A program made the position numbers and the translations under genes. The notes under the pieces are model-generated. The model saw only the letters and a list, made by a program, of their open reading frames with translations. It was not told the DNA's origin and did no database searches. A stretch of DNA of 64,000 nt from Rhodanobacter glycinis (lineage in GTDB: Bacteria > Pseudomonadota > Gammaproteobacteria > Xanthomonadales > Rhodanobacteraceae): contig NZ_FOSR01000017.1 of assembly GCF_900114325.1 (NCBI RefSeq), forward strand, positions 1 through 64,000, given 5' to 3'. This document shows positions 19,108 through 29,066 of the stretch, one piece after another. The stretch's first letter is position 1; the number at the start of each line of letters is the position of its first letter.

Positions 19108-19944
19108 TCAGAAACGTGCGCGCAGGTAGAGCGCAGGACCGTCGGACTTGAGATCCAGCTTGGCAGTGGCGTCGCGGTATTTCTTGTTCAGGTGCAGGCG
19201 CGAGGCGGAATACTCCAGCGCCAGGCCCACGTTGTGCCATGGGAACCATTCGACGCCGAGCGAAGCATTCCAGATATGCCCGTTGAGGTCGCCGCCATTC
19301 TTTTTGACGCCGGCCACGTCAGCATACATGCGCCACTGATCGCTGAAGGCGTGCCGCCAGCCCAGCGTCAGCATCGGCGCCCATTCGCTGTCGTTGTAGC
19401 TGGCCGAGGCAGTACCACTCTCGGACCCGGCGTGAGCCGAGCCGTCCACACGGAAATCCACCTTGTAGTACGCCGCACCCAGGCCCACGCCAAACACGTC
19501 GCTGGAGTGGCCGAACCACCACTTGTACGAGGCCGAACCGAAGTCGTAATTCACCGTGCCCTTGATGTGCGCACCCACGTCAGTGCCCAGCGCGGGAATC
19601 GGCTGGTAGTAATCGCCAGTGCGGTTGCGGTGGATCTGGTAGTAATCGAACGAGAATCCCTGGCTGTCGCCGATCAGGAAATCCGCACGCACACGCGGGT
19701 CGACGCTGCGCTTCTTCAAGCCAAGGTCGTGCTCGAAATTCAGCTTGCCATCGAGACCCGAATAGGCATCACGCCCCTGCGCCGACAGGGTCGTGGTGTT
19801 GTTCGAGTAATAACCGCCCAGCCACAGGCTGACGCGATCAAGTGCAGGAGACTGCTGGGCAAACGCCCCCGTACTGGCCATGCCAAGCGCCACGGCCGAG
19901 GCAAGCAATGGAAGGGAGCGGGAGCGGAGCAAGCGGTGCGGCAT
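19108..19944 (-). CDS. Small outer-membrane beta-barrel protein of unknown function
   Basis: A 278-residue protein. The signal peptide has a hydrophobic core LLASAVALGMASTG and a cleavage site near AFA-QQ. After it come repeated amphipathic strands rich in Tyr, Trp and Gly (GVGLGAAYYKVDFRVDG, VGLALEYSASRLHL). The last residue is Phe in LYLRARF, the outer-membrane insertion signal, so an 8- to 12-strand barrel is likely. I do not recognise a specific family; a porin-like or OmpW/Lpg1974-type barrel are options. It is followed by hemJ but need not be related to it in function. Confidence 0.65.
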   Translation of the reverse strand: MPHRLLRSRSLPLLASAVALGMASTGAFAQQSPALDRVSLWLGGYYSNNTTTLSAQGRDAYSGLDGKLNFEHDLGLKKRSVDPRVRADFLIGDSQGFSFDYYQIHRNRTGDYYQPIPALGTDVGAHIKGTVNYDFGSASYKWWFGHSSDVFGVGLGAAYYKVDFRVDGSAHAGSESGTASASYNDSEWAPMLTLGWRHAFSDQWRMYADVAGVKKNGGDLNGHIWNASLGVEWFPWHNVGLALEYSASRLHLNKKYRDATAKLDLKSDGPALYLRARF

Positions 19945-20107
19945 GTTGGAACCTCATCGTCGGGGATCACGAGGGCACCACTATCGCGACCCGCGAGTCG
20001 CCTCCCGGTGAACGACATACGCCCGAGCATGGACGCAATATTGATGCTCGTGACCGCGCTCTGAATGGAGCCTGCGCCTGCCTTTACGCGCCCTGGAGCC
20101 GGGGCGC

Positions 20108-20136
20108 TTGTGGCAGCTCGACGAGTCACCTATACT
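20108..20136 (+). promoter_or_regulatory. Promoter of tRNA-Val
   Basis: TTGTGG (20108-20113) and TATACT (20131-20136) with a 17-nt spacer lie 33 nt upstream of the tRNA. The -10 is followed by a GC-rich discriminator (GCGCGGC), as expected for a stringently controlled tRNA promoter. Confidence 0.65.
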
Positions 20137-20169
20137 GCGCGGCTCGCGCGGCAGCTTGCTGCGGGAATC

Positions 20170-20244
20170 GGGCGGTTAGCTCAGCGGTAGAGCACTACCT
20201 TGACATGGTAGGGGTCACAAGTTCGATCCTTGTACCGCCCACCA
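20170..20244 (+). tRNA. tRNA-Val (anticodon GAC)
   Basis: A 75-nt tRNA with encoded CCA. The acceptor stem GGGCGGT pairs with ACCGCCC, the D arm is GCTCAGCGGTAGAGC, the anticodon stem CTACC/GGTAG holds loop TTGACAT (anticodon GAC), and the T arm contains AAGTTCGATCCTT. It has its own promoter and terminator. Confidence 0.96.
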
Positions 20245-20252
20245 ATTCGGTG

Positions 20253-20287
20253 AAACAAAGGCCACCCTCGCGGTGGCCTTTGTCTTT
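20253..20287. terminator. Bidirectional terminator between tRNA-Val and uvrB
   Basis: AAAGGCCACC and GGTGGCCTTT form a perfect 10-bp stem with a 5-nt loop. A T-rich tail follows on both strands (TTTGTCTTT on plus, TTTGTTTC on minus), so it can end both the tRNA transcript and the convergent uvrB transcript. Confidence 0.85.
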
Positions 20288-20314
20288 CCGGCGCACGCCG
20301 CCATGCAGCCCCGC

Positions 20315-22333
<2,019 letters not shown>

Positions 22334-22485
22334 GGATGACGATATGCGGGCACGAACCCGCATATTAAATCGCCCCTGCTGACAAGACATGTCAGCAGCG
22401 ACCGACACGATGAGGGCATTTTCGCCGCAGACGCCGCTTCCAGCGCGATCTAGCCTGAATACAGGCGATGGCAGGAGGCCGGATC

Positions 22486-23037
22486 GTGCGCATTTCGGGG
22501 CAGCGTACCCAAACAGGAATCAGCCTGATCGAACAGGTCATGGTCGTCGCGGTGGTCGCGGTCCTGGCGTGCGTCGCCATGCCGTCGCTGGGGAAACTGG
22601 TGCAGGGGCATCAGTTACAGGCAACCCAATTCACCTATCTCGCCACCTTGCGCTACGCCCGCAACACGGCCATCACGCACAACAGCCGCATCCTGTTCTG
22701 TCCCAGTGTCGATGGCCGGCACTGCAGGGACACTGCCGACTGGACCCAGGGCTGGCTGATTGCCCGCGACCGCGACCGCGATGGCCAGCCGGATGGGCCG
22801 CCACTGCGTACCGGTCGCGTACCAAGGCGACTGACCGTGCTGGGCACCGCCGGACGCAAGCACGTGCGCTTCCTGCCCGATGGCACCGCGCTCGGCAGTA
22901 ACCTCAGCCTGCTGTTCTGTTCATCGGGCGATGATCGGCAGGCCTTGCGCGTGGTGGTCTCCAACGCCGGCCGGGTGCGCGGGGCGACCGCAACGCCGGA
23001 GCAGTCAGCCATCTGTGCCGCGGCGGCTGGCTCGTGA
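22486..23037 (+). CDS. FimT/GspH-type minor pseudopilin
   Basis: A 183-residue pilin-like protein. The leader is short and charged and is cut before [20 protein letters not shown]; the Gly at -1 and the Glu at +5 are present, although Ile replaces the usual Phe/Met at +1. The periplasmic domain has the FimT/GspH look, with a helix followed by beta strands ([20 protein letters not shown]) and four Cys. GTG at 22486 is chosen as start because GGAGG lies 7 nt upstream and it gives a 10-residue leader. It stands alone, away from other pilus genes, so it may be an accessory minor pilin of the type IV pilus controlled by the pil-chp operon in this window. Confidence 0.82.
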   Translation: MRISGQRTQTGISLIEQVMVVAVVAVLACVAMPSLGKLVQGHQLQATQFTYLATLRYARNTAITHNSRILFCPSVDGRHCRDTADWTQGWLIARDRDRDGQPDGPPLRTGRVPRRLTVLGTAGRKHVRFLPDGTALGSNLSLLFCSSGDDRQALRVVVSNAGRVRGATATPEQSAICAAAAGS

Positions 23038-23068
23038 GAACGCGCGTGGAATCTTTCCGGATTGACAA

Positions 23069-23158
23069 CTGTAGGAGCCCGCTCGCGGGCGATGCTGCTG
23101 CTCTGGCTCACCATCAGCAGTTGCAAAAAAAGCATCACCCGCGAGCGGGCTCCTACAG
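23069..23158. repeat. REP-type inverted pair with 28-bp arms
   Basis: The arm at 23069-23096 begins CTGTAGGAGCCCGCTCGCGG and its complement lies at 23131-23158 with one mismatch in 28. The 34-nt middle contains AAAAAAA. Each arm holds a smaller GCCCGCTCGCGGGC palindrome. The shared start GTAGGAGC links it to the pair at 18471-18545. It lies between the convergent pilin and TPM genes. Confidence 0.85.
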
Positions 23159-23198
23159 GTCGCAAAGTGGGCGATCGGATGCGCCCTTGAACAGGCGC

Positions 23199-23702
23199 TC
23201 AGAGCAGTACCGGTCGATCCGGCAACTCGTCGAGTCGTTCCGCACCATCGCCCGGGAAATGCTGCCGCAACAGGCCATGCGCATCGGCAATGCCCTGCAA
23301 CGCGCCTTCGCGCCATTCGCCACGCGCGAAGCGGTCGCGCATGCGCGTACAGAGCGCATCCCATTCAGCCGCTGTCACCCGCTGCGCGATGCCGCGGTCA
23401 GCCACGATCTCGATGCGGTGTTCGGCCATCAATACGTAGAACAGCACACCGCAGTTGTGTTCGGTATCCCATACGCGCAGGTGGGTGAACACCTGTCGCG
23501 CGCGGGTCGGGGCATCCAGGCCCTGCAGTACCGCCCACGGACTCAGGCGCGACTCGAAGGCCACGCGTACCTCGCCCTTGTGGGTTCGCTCGCCGGCCGC
23601 AATGGCATCGGCGATCTCATCCAGTACGCGCGCGGGAAAACGCCGGCGCAACTGGAACCAGCCATCGAACAGATTCGCGCCCAGGCGCTGGAAACGACTC
23701 AT
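23199..23702 (-). CDS. TPM-domain protein
   Basis: A 167-residue protein with a single TPM (TLP18.3/Psb32/MOLO-1, PF04536-type) domain and no signal peptide or membrane segment. The fold is seen in GEVRVAFESRLSP, RARQVFTHLRVWDTEHNCGV, then FYVLMAEHRIEIVADRGIAQ. The biochemical role in bacteria is unclear; phosphatase activity was reported for the plant relative. The start MSRFQRLG at 23702 follows the preceding gene with 1 nt between, so lemA, the large TPM protein and this gene form one operon. Short TPM proteins after a LemA-TPM pair are a common arrangement. Confidence 0.8.
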   Translation of the reverse strand: MSRFQRLGANLFDGWFQLRRRFPARVLDEIADAIAAGERTHKGEVRVAFESRLSPWAVLQGLDAPTRARQVFTHLRVWDTEHNCGVLFYVLMAEHRIEIVADRGIAQRVTAAEWDALCTRMRDRFARGEWREGALQGIADAHGLLRQHFPGDGAERLDELPDRPVLL

Positions 23703-23703
23703 C

Positions 23704-24579
23704 TCACCAGCCCCCCGACGCGCCACCGCCATTGAAACTGCCGCCACCACCACTGAAACCGCCGCCACCGCCAAAACCACCGCCGCCACCGAAGCCGCCA
23801 CCGCCGCCCCAGCCGCCGAAACCACCCCAGCCACCGCCGCCGATCGAGCGTCCCGCCCCACCCGGCAGCAGCATGAACACGGCGCCAATCACGCCGCCAA
23901 GCAAACCGATGCCAGCGGAAGCCAGCAGCCACATCAGGCCACCGATGACCAGGCCGCCCACCGGTGCGCGCACCAGCGCATGCGTCCGCCCCAGCACGCC
24001 GCGCAGGAACATCGCGGCGAACAATCCGACCATGAAGATGCCCTGGAACCCGTTGCCATGACGCTCGTGCGTCGCACCTTGCACCGGCGGTGGCAACGGC
24101 TCGCCGTTGATCAGCAGGGTGAGCGCACCCACGGCATCGCTGATGCCGCCGAAGTAGTCACCGGTACGGAATTTCGGCGCGAGGTATTCGCGGATGATGC
24201 GTGCAGCCGCCGCGTCGGGAATCGCCCCTTCCAGTCCCGCACCTACCTCGATGCGCACCTGGTGGTCGTTCTTGGCGATCAACAGCAGCACGCCGTCATC
24301 GATCCCCTTGCGGCCGACCTTGTTGGTCATCGACACGTCCAGCGAATAGCTGTCGATGGGCTGCGGCTGGGTGGTACCCACCATCAGCACCACCAGCTGC
24401 GCGCCCTTGGCCTTTTCCAGTGCCACCAGCTGCGTGTCGAGCTGGTCGACCTGCTGCGCGGTCAGTGTGCCGGTGAGATCGGTGACGTGCCGGGTCAGTT
24501 TCGGCACGTCGGTGGCATGCAGCCAGGCCGGTGCCAGCAACGCCAGCACCAGCACGCACAGCAGGCGACTCAGGCGCAC
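23704..24579 (-). CDS. Membrane TPM-domain protein with Gly-rich tail (YgcG-like)
   Basis: A 291-residue protein: signal peptide (about residues 1-22), a periplasmic TPM domain (about 27-150, with DLTGTLTAQQVDQLDTQL and GIDDGVLLLIAKNDHQVRIE), hydrophobic membrane segments (about 178-245), then a tail of repeated GGGG/F/W/S ending GASGGW. The tail is low-complexity and may be extracellular or disordered. It starts 1 nt after the lemA stop. LemA and YgcG-type proteins are often co-encoded and linked to envelope stress, but no activity can be assigned from sequence. Confidence 0.82.
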   Translation of the reverse strand: MRLSRLLCVLVLALLAPAWLHATDVPKLTRHVTDLTGTLTAQQVDQLDTQLVALEKAKGAQLVVLMVGTTQPQPIDSYSLDVSMTNKVGRKGIDDGVLLLIAKNDHQVRIEVGAGLEGAIPDAAAARIIREYLAPKFRTGDYFGGISDAVGALTLLINGEPLPPPVQGATHERHGNGFQGIFMVGLFAAMFLRGVLGRTHALVRAPVGGLVIGGLMWLLASAGIGLLGGVIGAVFMLLPGGAGRSIGGGGWGGFGGWGGGGGFGGGGGFGGGGGFSGGGGSFNGGGASGGW

Positions 24580-24580
24580 C

Positions 24581-25204
24581 TCAGTGCCCGGCCGACGTGG
24601 CCGGCGCCGGTGTGCTCGTGCCGAAATTCACGGTCGGCGCGGTGGAAATCGCCTTCTCGTTGTCCACGCTGAAATTCGGCTTCACCGTGTAGCCGAACAT
24701 CTTCGCGGTGAGGTTGTTCGGGAACGTGCGGATCATCGAGTTGTACTGCTGCACCGCCTGCACGTAACGCTGGCGCGCCACGGTAATGCGATTCTCGGTG
24801 CCCTCCAGCTGCGCCTGCAGGTTCTGGAACAACCCATCGGCCTTCAGGTTGGGATAGTTCTCGCTGACCACCATCAGCCGCGACAGCGCGCCGGTGAGCT
24901 GGCCCTGCGCTGCCTGGAACTGCTTCAGTTTCTGCGGATCGTTGATGGTGTCGGAATTCACCTGGATGCTGCCTACCTTGGCACGCGCCTGGGTCACCTC
25001 GACGAATACCTTTTCCTCGTGCTGGGCGTAACCCTTCACCGTGTTGACCAGGTTCGGCACCAGGTCGGCGCGGCGCTGGTACTGGTTCAGTACCTCCGAC
25101 CACGAGGCCTTGACCGCCTCGTCCTGCCGCTGGATGGCGTTGTAACCGCAGCCGGTCACCGACACGGCAAGCAACATCAGTACGAGGTTGCGAAGAAACT
25201 TCAT
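24581..25204 (-). CDS. LemA family lipoprotein
   Basis: A 207-residue LemA protein. The N-terminus has a lipobox (VTGC, Cys near 19) followed by YNAIQRQDEAVKASWSEVLN, and the LemA helical bundle with the highly conserved RRADLVPNLVNTVKGYAQHE. Most LemA proteins keep an uncleaved transmembrane anchor; here the Cys suggests lipidation. The tail is Pro/Ala-rich. It is the first gene of the lemA-TPM-TPM operon. The role is unknown; this family has been linked to envelope processes. Confidence 0.9.
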   Translation of the reverse strand: MKFLRNLVLMLLAVSVTGCGYNAIQRQDEAVKASWSEVLNQYQRRADLVPNLVNTVKGYAQHEEKVFVEVTQARAKVGSIQVNSDTINDPQKLKQFQAAQGQLTGALSRLMVVSENYPNLKADGLFQNLQAQLEGTENRITVARQRYVQAVQQYNSMIRTFPNNLTAKMFGYTVKPNFSVDNEKAISTAPTVNFGTSTPAPATSAGH

Positions 25205-25344
25205 GACGACACTCCTGATCGTGGATAGCCCATTGCAACACCCATGCGGCACGGGCGCAATTGCGGCACGCCACCCTGCCCGGGAAAGGCTCCATCGACA
25301 CACCGTAGCTTGCCAATCATCGCCGCCCCGGAAATCCGGACCCT

Positions 25345-25719
25345 TCAGATCCAGCGCGGCACCAGCACCAGCGCCCAGCACAGCGCGGTGGCCGCCAACA
25401 GCAGGAACACTGCCGCCGAGCCCAGGTCCTTGGCCCGGCCGGCCAGCTCGTGGAAGCCCGGGCTGACCAGGTCCACCACCGCCTCGATCGCGGAATTGAG
25501 CAGTTCGGCCGACAGCACCAGGAAGATCGGCAGGGTCAGCGCGATCTTCTCCAGCGCACCATGCCCCAGCCACAGGCCCACGGGTACCAGCACGATGGCC
25601 AGCAAGGCTTCCAGGCGGAACGAAGCCTCGTGCCGCCAACCGGCGCCCAGGCCTTTCATCGACCAGCGAAAGGCGTTCCAGAGCTGACTCGGGTTACCGC
25701 GAAATCCGCTGCCGGGCAT
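25345..25719 (-). CDS. dgkA: Diacylglycerol kinase
   Basis: A 124-residue inner-membrane kinase of the small DgkA family that phosphorylates diacylglycerol released from membrane-derived oligosaccharide or LPS synthesis. The N-terminal amphipathic helix (FRWSMKGLGAGWRHEASFRLE) is followed by three membrane helices; the catalytic signature is VLSAELLNSAIEAVVDL with its essential Glu and Asn. The start at 25719 is the best fit to family length; the Shine-Dalgarno is weak. It is alone, with a 140-bp gap to lemA. Confidence 0.93.
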   Translation of the reverse strand: MPGSGFRGNPSQLWNAFRWSMKGLGAGWRHEASFRLEALLAIVLVPVGLWLGHGALEKIALTLPIFLVLSAELLNSAIEAVVDLVSPGFHELAGRAKDLGSAAVFLLLAATALCWALVLVPRWI

Positions 25720-25948
25720 GGGTGGGAGATCTCCGTGGACAACCGCCCGTGACGGGCGGCAAGGCGCGCATGATGCCACAAGCCTCTCGCGGATCGCGGA
25801 GTGCATCCAGCCGGCCCGTCATGTCGCAGCGCAGCGAAGCGATCCGGACGGATGGGTTACCCTTCGTTGATTGTGGTGCCGTTCAGCACCGCTGCACGCC
25901 GGCCGCGCCACGCGCGGCCGTTGTTTGACTCGTCAACGGAATCGATGC

Positions 25949-27490
25949 ATGGCAATCCAGAATCCACCCGTTTCGCAAACCCGGTCGTTCAGCACTGTCT
26001 TCCTCATCGAGATGTGGGAGCGGTTTGGCTACTACGGCATGCAAGCGCTCATCGTGTACTACATGGTGCAGCGCCTGGGGTTCCCCGATGACAAGGCCAA
26101 CCTGGTCTGGAGCGCTGCCGCTGCATTGATCTACGTGGCGCCGGCCATCGGTGGCTGGGTGGGCGACAAGGTGCTGGGCACGCGCCGCACGATGCTGATC
26201 GGCGCCACCATCCTCGCCGTCGGTTATGCGCTGATGGCCGTCCCGGGCGAAAGCGTCGGCTTCCTTTACTTCGCGCTGGGCGTGATCGTGGTCGGCAACG
26301 GCCTGTTCAAGCCGAATGCCGGCAACCTGGTGCGCAAGATCTACGACGGCGACGACTCCAAGATCGACAGCGCCTTCACCATCTACTACATGGCAGTGAA
26401 CATCGGCTCGACGATCTCGATGCTGCTGACGCCGTGGATCAAGGACTACGTCAACGCCAAGTACGGTCATGAACTGGGCTGGCATGCCGCCTTCGCCGTG
26501 TGCGCGTTCGGCCTGCTGGTGGGCCTGACCAATTACATGGTGATGCGCCACACGATGCGCCACATCGGCTCGGCCCCGGACGAAAAGCCGGTGCATGTCG
26601 GCAAGCTGGGCGCGGTGCTGGGTATCGGCGTGCTGGCCGTCTTCGCCTCCGCCTACGTGCTGGCGCACGAGTCGGTGGCGCGCATTTTCGTGTACGCGGC
26701 CGGCGTCGTGGTGCTGGGCATCTTCGCCTACCTGATCAGCCGCAGCGAGCGCTCCGAGCGCGCCGGCCTGATCGCCGCGCTGGTGCTGACCGTGCAGACG
26801 GTGTTCTTCTTCATCTTCTACCAGCAGATGTCGACCTCGCTGAACCTGTTCGCGCTGCGCAACGTCAATCCCAGCTTCGACATCTTCGGCTTCCATCTGT
26901 GGAACTGGGCGCCGGCGCAATTCCAGTCGTTCAATCCGATCTGGATCTTCATCCTCAGCCCGCTGCTGGCCTTCATCTACAACGCGGCCGGCCGCAACGG
27001 CAAGGACATCTCGATCGCCACCAAATTCGCGCTGGGCTTCGCCGCCGTCGCGCTGGGTTTCTTCATCTACAGCTGGGCCGATCATTTCGCCGTGGCCGGC
27101 AAGACCAGTTCCTGGGTGATGGTCTGGGGCTACGGCGCCTCGTCGCTGGGTGAGCTGCTGGTCAGCGGCCTGGGCCTGGCGATGATCGCGCGCTACGTTC
27201 CCGAGCGCATGGGCGGCTTCATGATGGGCGCGTACTTCGTGGCATCCGGCATCTCGCAGTATCTCGGCGGGCTGGTGGCGAACCTGGCCAGCGTGCCGCA
27301 GGACATCACCAATCCCGTGCAGACCATGCCGATCTATACCTCGCTGTTCGCCAAGCTGGGCTGGGCGGGCATCGCCTGCACATTGATCGCGCTGGCGGTG
27401 CTGCCGCTGATGCGCAAGCTGTCGGCGCAGCACCAGGCCCACAACAAGGCCACCGACGCGCCGCTGCCCACCATCGGCTCCGAGCAGTAA
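25949..27490 (+). CDS. POT/PTR family proton-dependent oligopeptide transporter
   Basis: A 513-residue transporter, typical length, importing di- and tripeptides with protons. The family fingerprint is at the N-terminus as FLIEMWERFGYYGMQALIVY (a variant of the ExxERFxYY proton-coupling motif). The second PTR signature follows as GNGLFKPNAGNLV, and about twelve or more hydrophobic segments are present. The start MAIQNPPVSQTRSF matches DtpA-like proteins. A hairpin follows the stop, after which the RegB-like kinase begins 59 nt downstream on the same strand. Confidence 0.93.
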   Translation: MAIQNPPVSQTRSFSTVFLIEMWERFGYYGMQALIVYYMVQRLGFPDDKANLVWSAAAALIYVAPAIGGWVGDKVLGTRRTMLIGATILAVGYALMAVPGESVGFLYFALGVIVVGNGLFKPNAGNLVRKIYDGDDSKIDSAFTIYYMAVNIGSTISMLLTPWIKDYVNAKYGHELGWHAAFAVCAFGLLVGLTNYMVMRHTMRHIGSAPDEKPVHVGKLGAVLGIGVLAVFASAYVLAHESVARIFVYAAGVVVLGIFAYLISRSERSERAGLIAALVLTVQTVFFFIFYQQMSTSLNLFALRNVNPSFDIFGFHLWNWAPAQFQSFNPIWIFILSPLLAFIYNAAGRNGKDISIATKFALGFAAVALGFFIYSWADHFAVAGKTSSWVMVWGYGASSLGELLVSGLGLAMIARYVPERMGGFMMGAYFVASGISQYLGGLVANLASVPQDITNPVQTMPIYTSLFAKLGWAGIACTLIALAVLPLMRKLSAQHQAHNKATDAPLPTIGSEQ

Positions 27491-27501
27491 GACCTGCCAT
27501 G

Positions 27502-27528
27502 GGCCCGGCTTGCTGATCGAGCCGGGCC
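27502..27528 (+). terminator. Hairpin after the peptide transporter gene
   Basis: GGCCCGGCT and AGCCGGGCC form a perfect 9-bp stem with a 9-nt loop, 11 nt past the stop. There is no T run, so termination would be weak, and some read-through into the kinase gene is possible. Confidence 0.4.
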
Positions 27529-27549
27529 ACTGATGGGCTGAACATCCAC

Positions 27550-28818
27550 ATGTCGCAACATCACCATCAGCAGCGGTTCGGCCCGGTCGCACTGATCCGC
27601 ACGCTGACCTGGCTGCGGTTATGCGCCATCGTCGGCCAGAGCGGCGCCGTGCTGGTATGCGCATGGATAATGCACCTGGACATCCCGCTGGCGCCGTTGC
27701 TGATCGGCATCGATCTGCTGGCGGTGTTCGCCGTGCTGGCTGCCTGGCGCCTGCACCAATCGCGCGCAGTGCACGAGTGGGAAGTGGTCGGCCATATCGC
27801 CTTCGACACGCTGGGCCTCAGCTACCTGCTCTATTTCACCGGTGGCGCCAGCAATCCGTTCATCACCCTGCTGGTGGTGCCGATCGCGCTTTCCGCCGCG
27901 GCACTGTCGGTGCCGGCAATCCTTTCGGTGGCGATCTTCGCCGGGCTGGCCTACCTGCTCCTGCTGCGCTGGTACGTGCCATTGCCGATGCCCTCGTATG
28001 CCGAGGGTTTCTCGCTGCACGTCGCCGGCATGGGCGTCAACTTCCTGGTCACTGCCATGCTGCTGGCCTTCTTCATCCACCGGCTGGCCCGCGCCGTGCG
28101 CCTGCAGCAAATGGAAGTGCAACGCGTACGCGAACGTGCCTTGCGTGATGAAGGCATCCTCGCCATCGCCACCCAGGCCGCCGGTGCCGCACACGAGATG
28201 AACACGCCGCTGTCGACCATGCGCACGCTGCTGCCGGAGGTTCGCCGCGAACATCCCACGGACGGCCCGCTCAGCGACGACCTGGCCCTGCTGCAGGATC
28301 AGGTGGAACGCTGCCGCACGATCCTGCGCGAGATGGTGGCTTTCGGCCAGGCGCAACTGTCGCAGGAACCGGAGCGCGCCACGCTGGCCGCGTTCCTGCA
28401 CGGCTGCGTGGAACGCTTCCAGTTGCTGCGCCCGGAAGCGGAGCTGGACCTTCAGGTGGACGAGGCCACCGACGGCATCGTGCTGCGCACGCCGCCCGGC
28501 TTGCGTCACGCCCTGCTCAACCTGCTCAACAATGCCGCCGACGCCTCGGCCATGCGCGATTCGCAAGCCGTGCAACTGCAGGTGCTGCGGCAAGGCCATT
28601 GGCTGGAGCTGCGGGTGCGTGACCACGGCCCCGGCTTCACCCCCACCGGCGCACCGGCCGTGCTCGGCCAGACCGGCAAGCAGGCCGGCCTGGGCATCGG
28701 CCTGGCGCTGGCCGAAGCCACCGCCGAGCGGCTGGCTGGCGAACTGACTGCCAGCAACACCGACAGTGGCGCGGAAATGTGCCTGCGCCTGCCGCTGGCC
28801 ACCATTGCCGAGCACTAG
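27550..28818 (+). CDS. Redox-sensing histidine kinase, RegB/PrrB/ActS type
   Basis: A 422-residue membrane kinase. About six hydrophobic segments fill residues 15-185 and include GGASNPFITLLVVP, the GGxxNPF quinone-site motif of RegB. The phospho-accepting His215 sits in HEMNTPLSTMRTLL. Cys255 in ERCRTILREM lies exactly 40 residues after it, the same spacing as His225/Cys265 in Rhodobacter RegB, where that Cys is the redox switch. The ATPase N-box LLNLLNNAADAS and G-box LRVRDHGPGF are intact. It should autophosphorylate when respiration is reduced and pass phosphate to the RegA-like regulator downstream. The stop codon TAG lies inside the left end of a 166-bp repeat. Confidence 0.88.
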   Translation: MSQHHHQQRFGPVALIRTLTWLRLCAIVGQSGAVLVCAWIMHLDIPLAPLLIGIDLLAVFAVLAAWRLHQSRAVHEWEVVGHIAFDTLGLSYLLYFTGGASNPFITLLVVPIALSAAALSVPAILSVAIFAGLAYLLLLRWYVPLPMPSYAEGFSLHVAGMGVNFLVTAMLLAFFIHRLARAVRLQQMEVQRVRERALRDEGILAIATQAAGAAHEMNTPLSTMRTLLPEVRREHPTDGPLSDDLALLQDQVERCRTILREMVAFGQAQLSQEPERATLAAFLHGCVERFQLLRPEAELDLQVDEATDGIVLRTPPGLRHALLNLLNNAADASAMRDSQAVQLQVLRQGHWLELRVRDHGPGFTPTGAPAVLGQTGKQAGLGIGLALAEATAERLAGELTASNTDSGAEMCLRLPLATIAEH

Positions 28819-28982
28819 GAGCGTGGGTGGCAGAAACTTTCGAGGCGAAAAAGTGGCTGCGTGAGGACAGATTTTCGACGATTCGCCGGCCCATAGTGGT
28901 TCTATGGGCCAAGAAGCGACGGACATATGGACCACACAGACACTTTTGCAGTCCGGAAGATTTCTGCCGTCCACGCTCCTAG
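28815..28982 (+). repeat. 166-bp near-palindromic repeat element, copy 1
   Basis: The stretch from AGGAGCGTGG to its complement CGCTCCTAG is a long imperfect inverted repeat. The left arm continues GGCAGAAAC..TTTCGAGGCG..AAAAAGTGGCTGCGTG and the right arm, reverse-complemented, GGCAGAAAT..CTTCCGGACTGC..AAAAGTGTCTGTGTG. The centre is a perfect 9-bp hairpin GGCCCATAG-TGGTT-CTATGGGCC. In this copy both ends carry CTAG. It occupies most of the space between the RegB-like and RegA-like genes and provides the kinase stop codon. A second copy of identical length is at 45245-45410. There is no transposase, so it resembles a MITE or a structured RNA. Confidence 0.85.
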
Positions 28983-29066
28983 GCACCGGTCGGTTTCCGC
29001 CCTGCGGCAGGCAGCGACGCGCCATATCCGGCAAAATGGCCGGCATTGCTGCAGGAATTCCTCACG

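Noticed and set aside
23732-24061. Pro-rich frame on the plus strand (runs of PPPP)
   Set aside because: It is the reverse-strand reading of the Gly-rich tail of the TPM protein.
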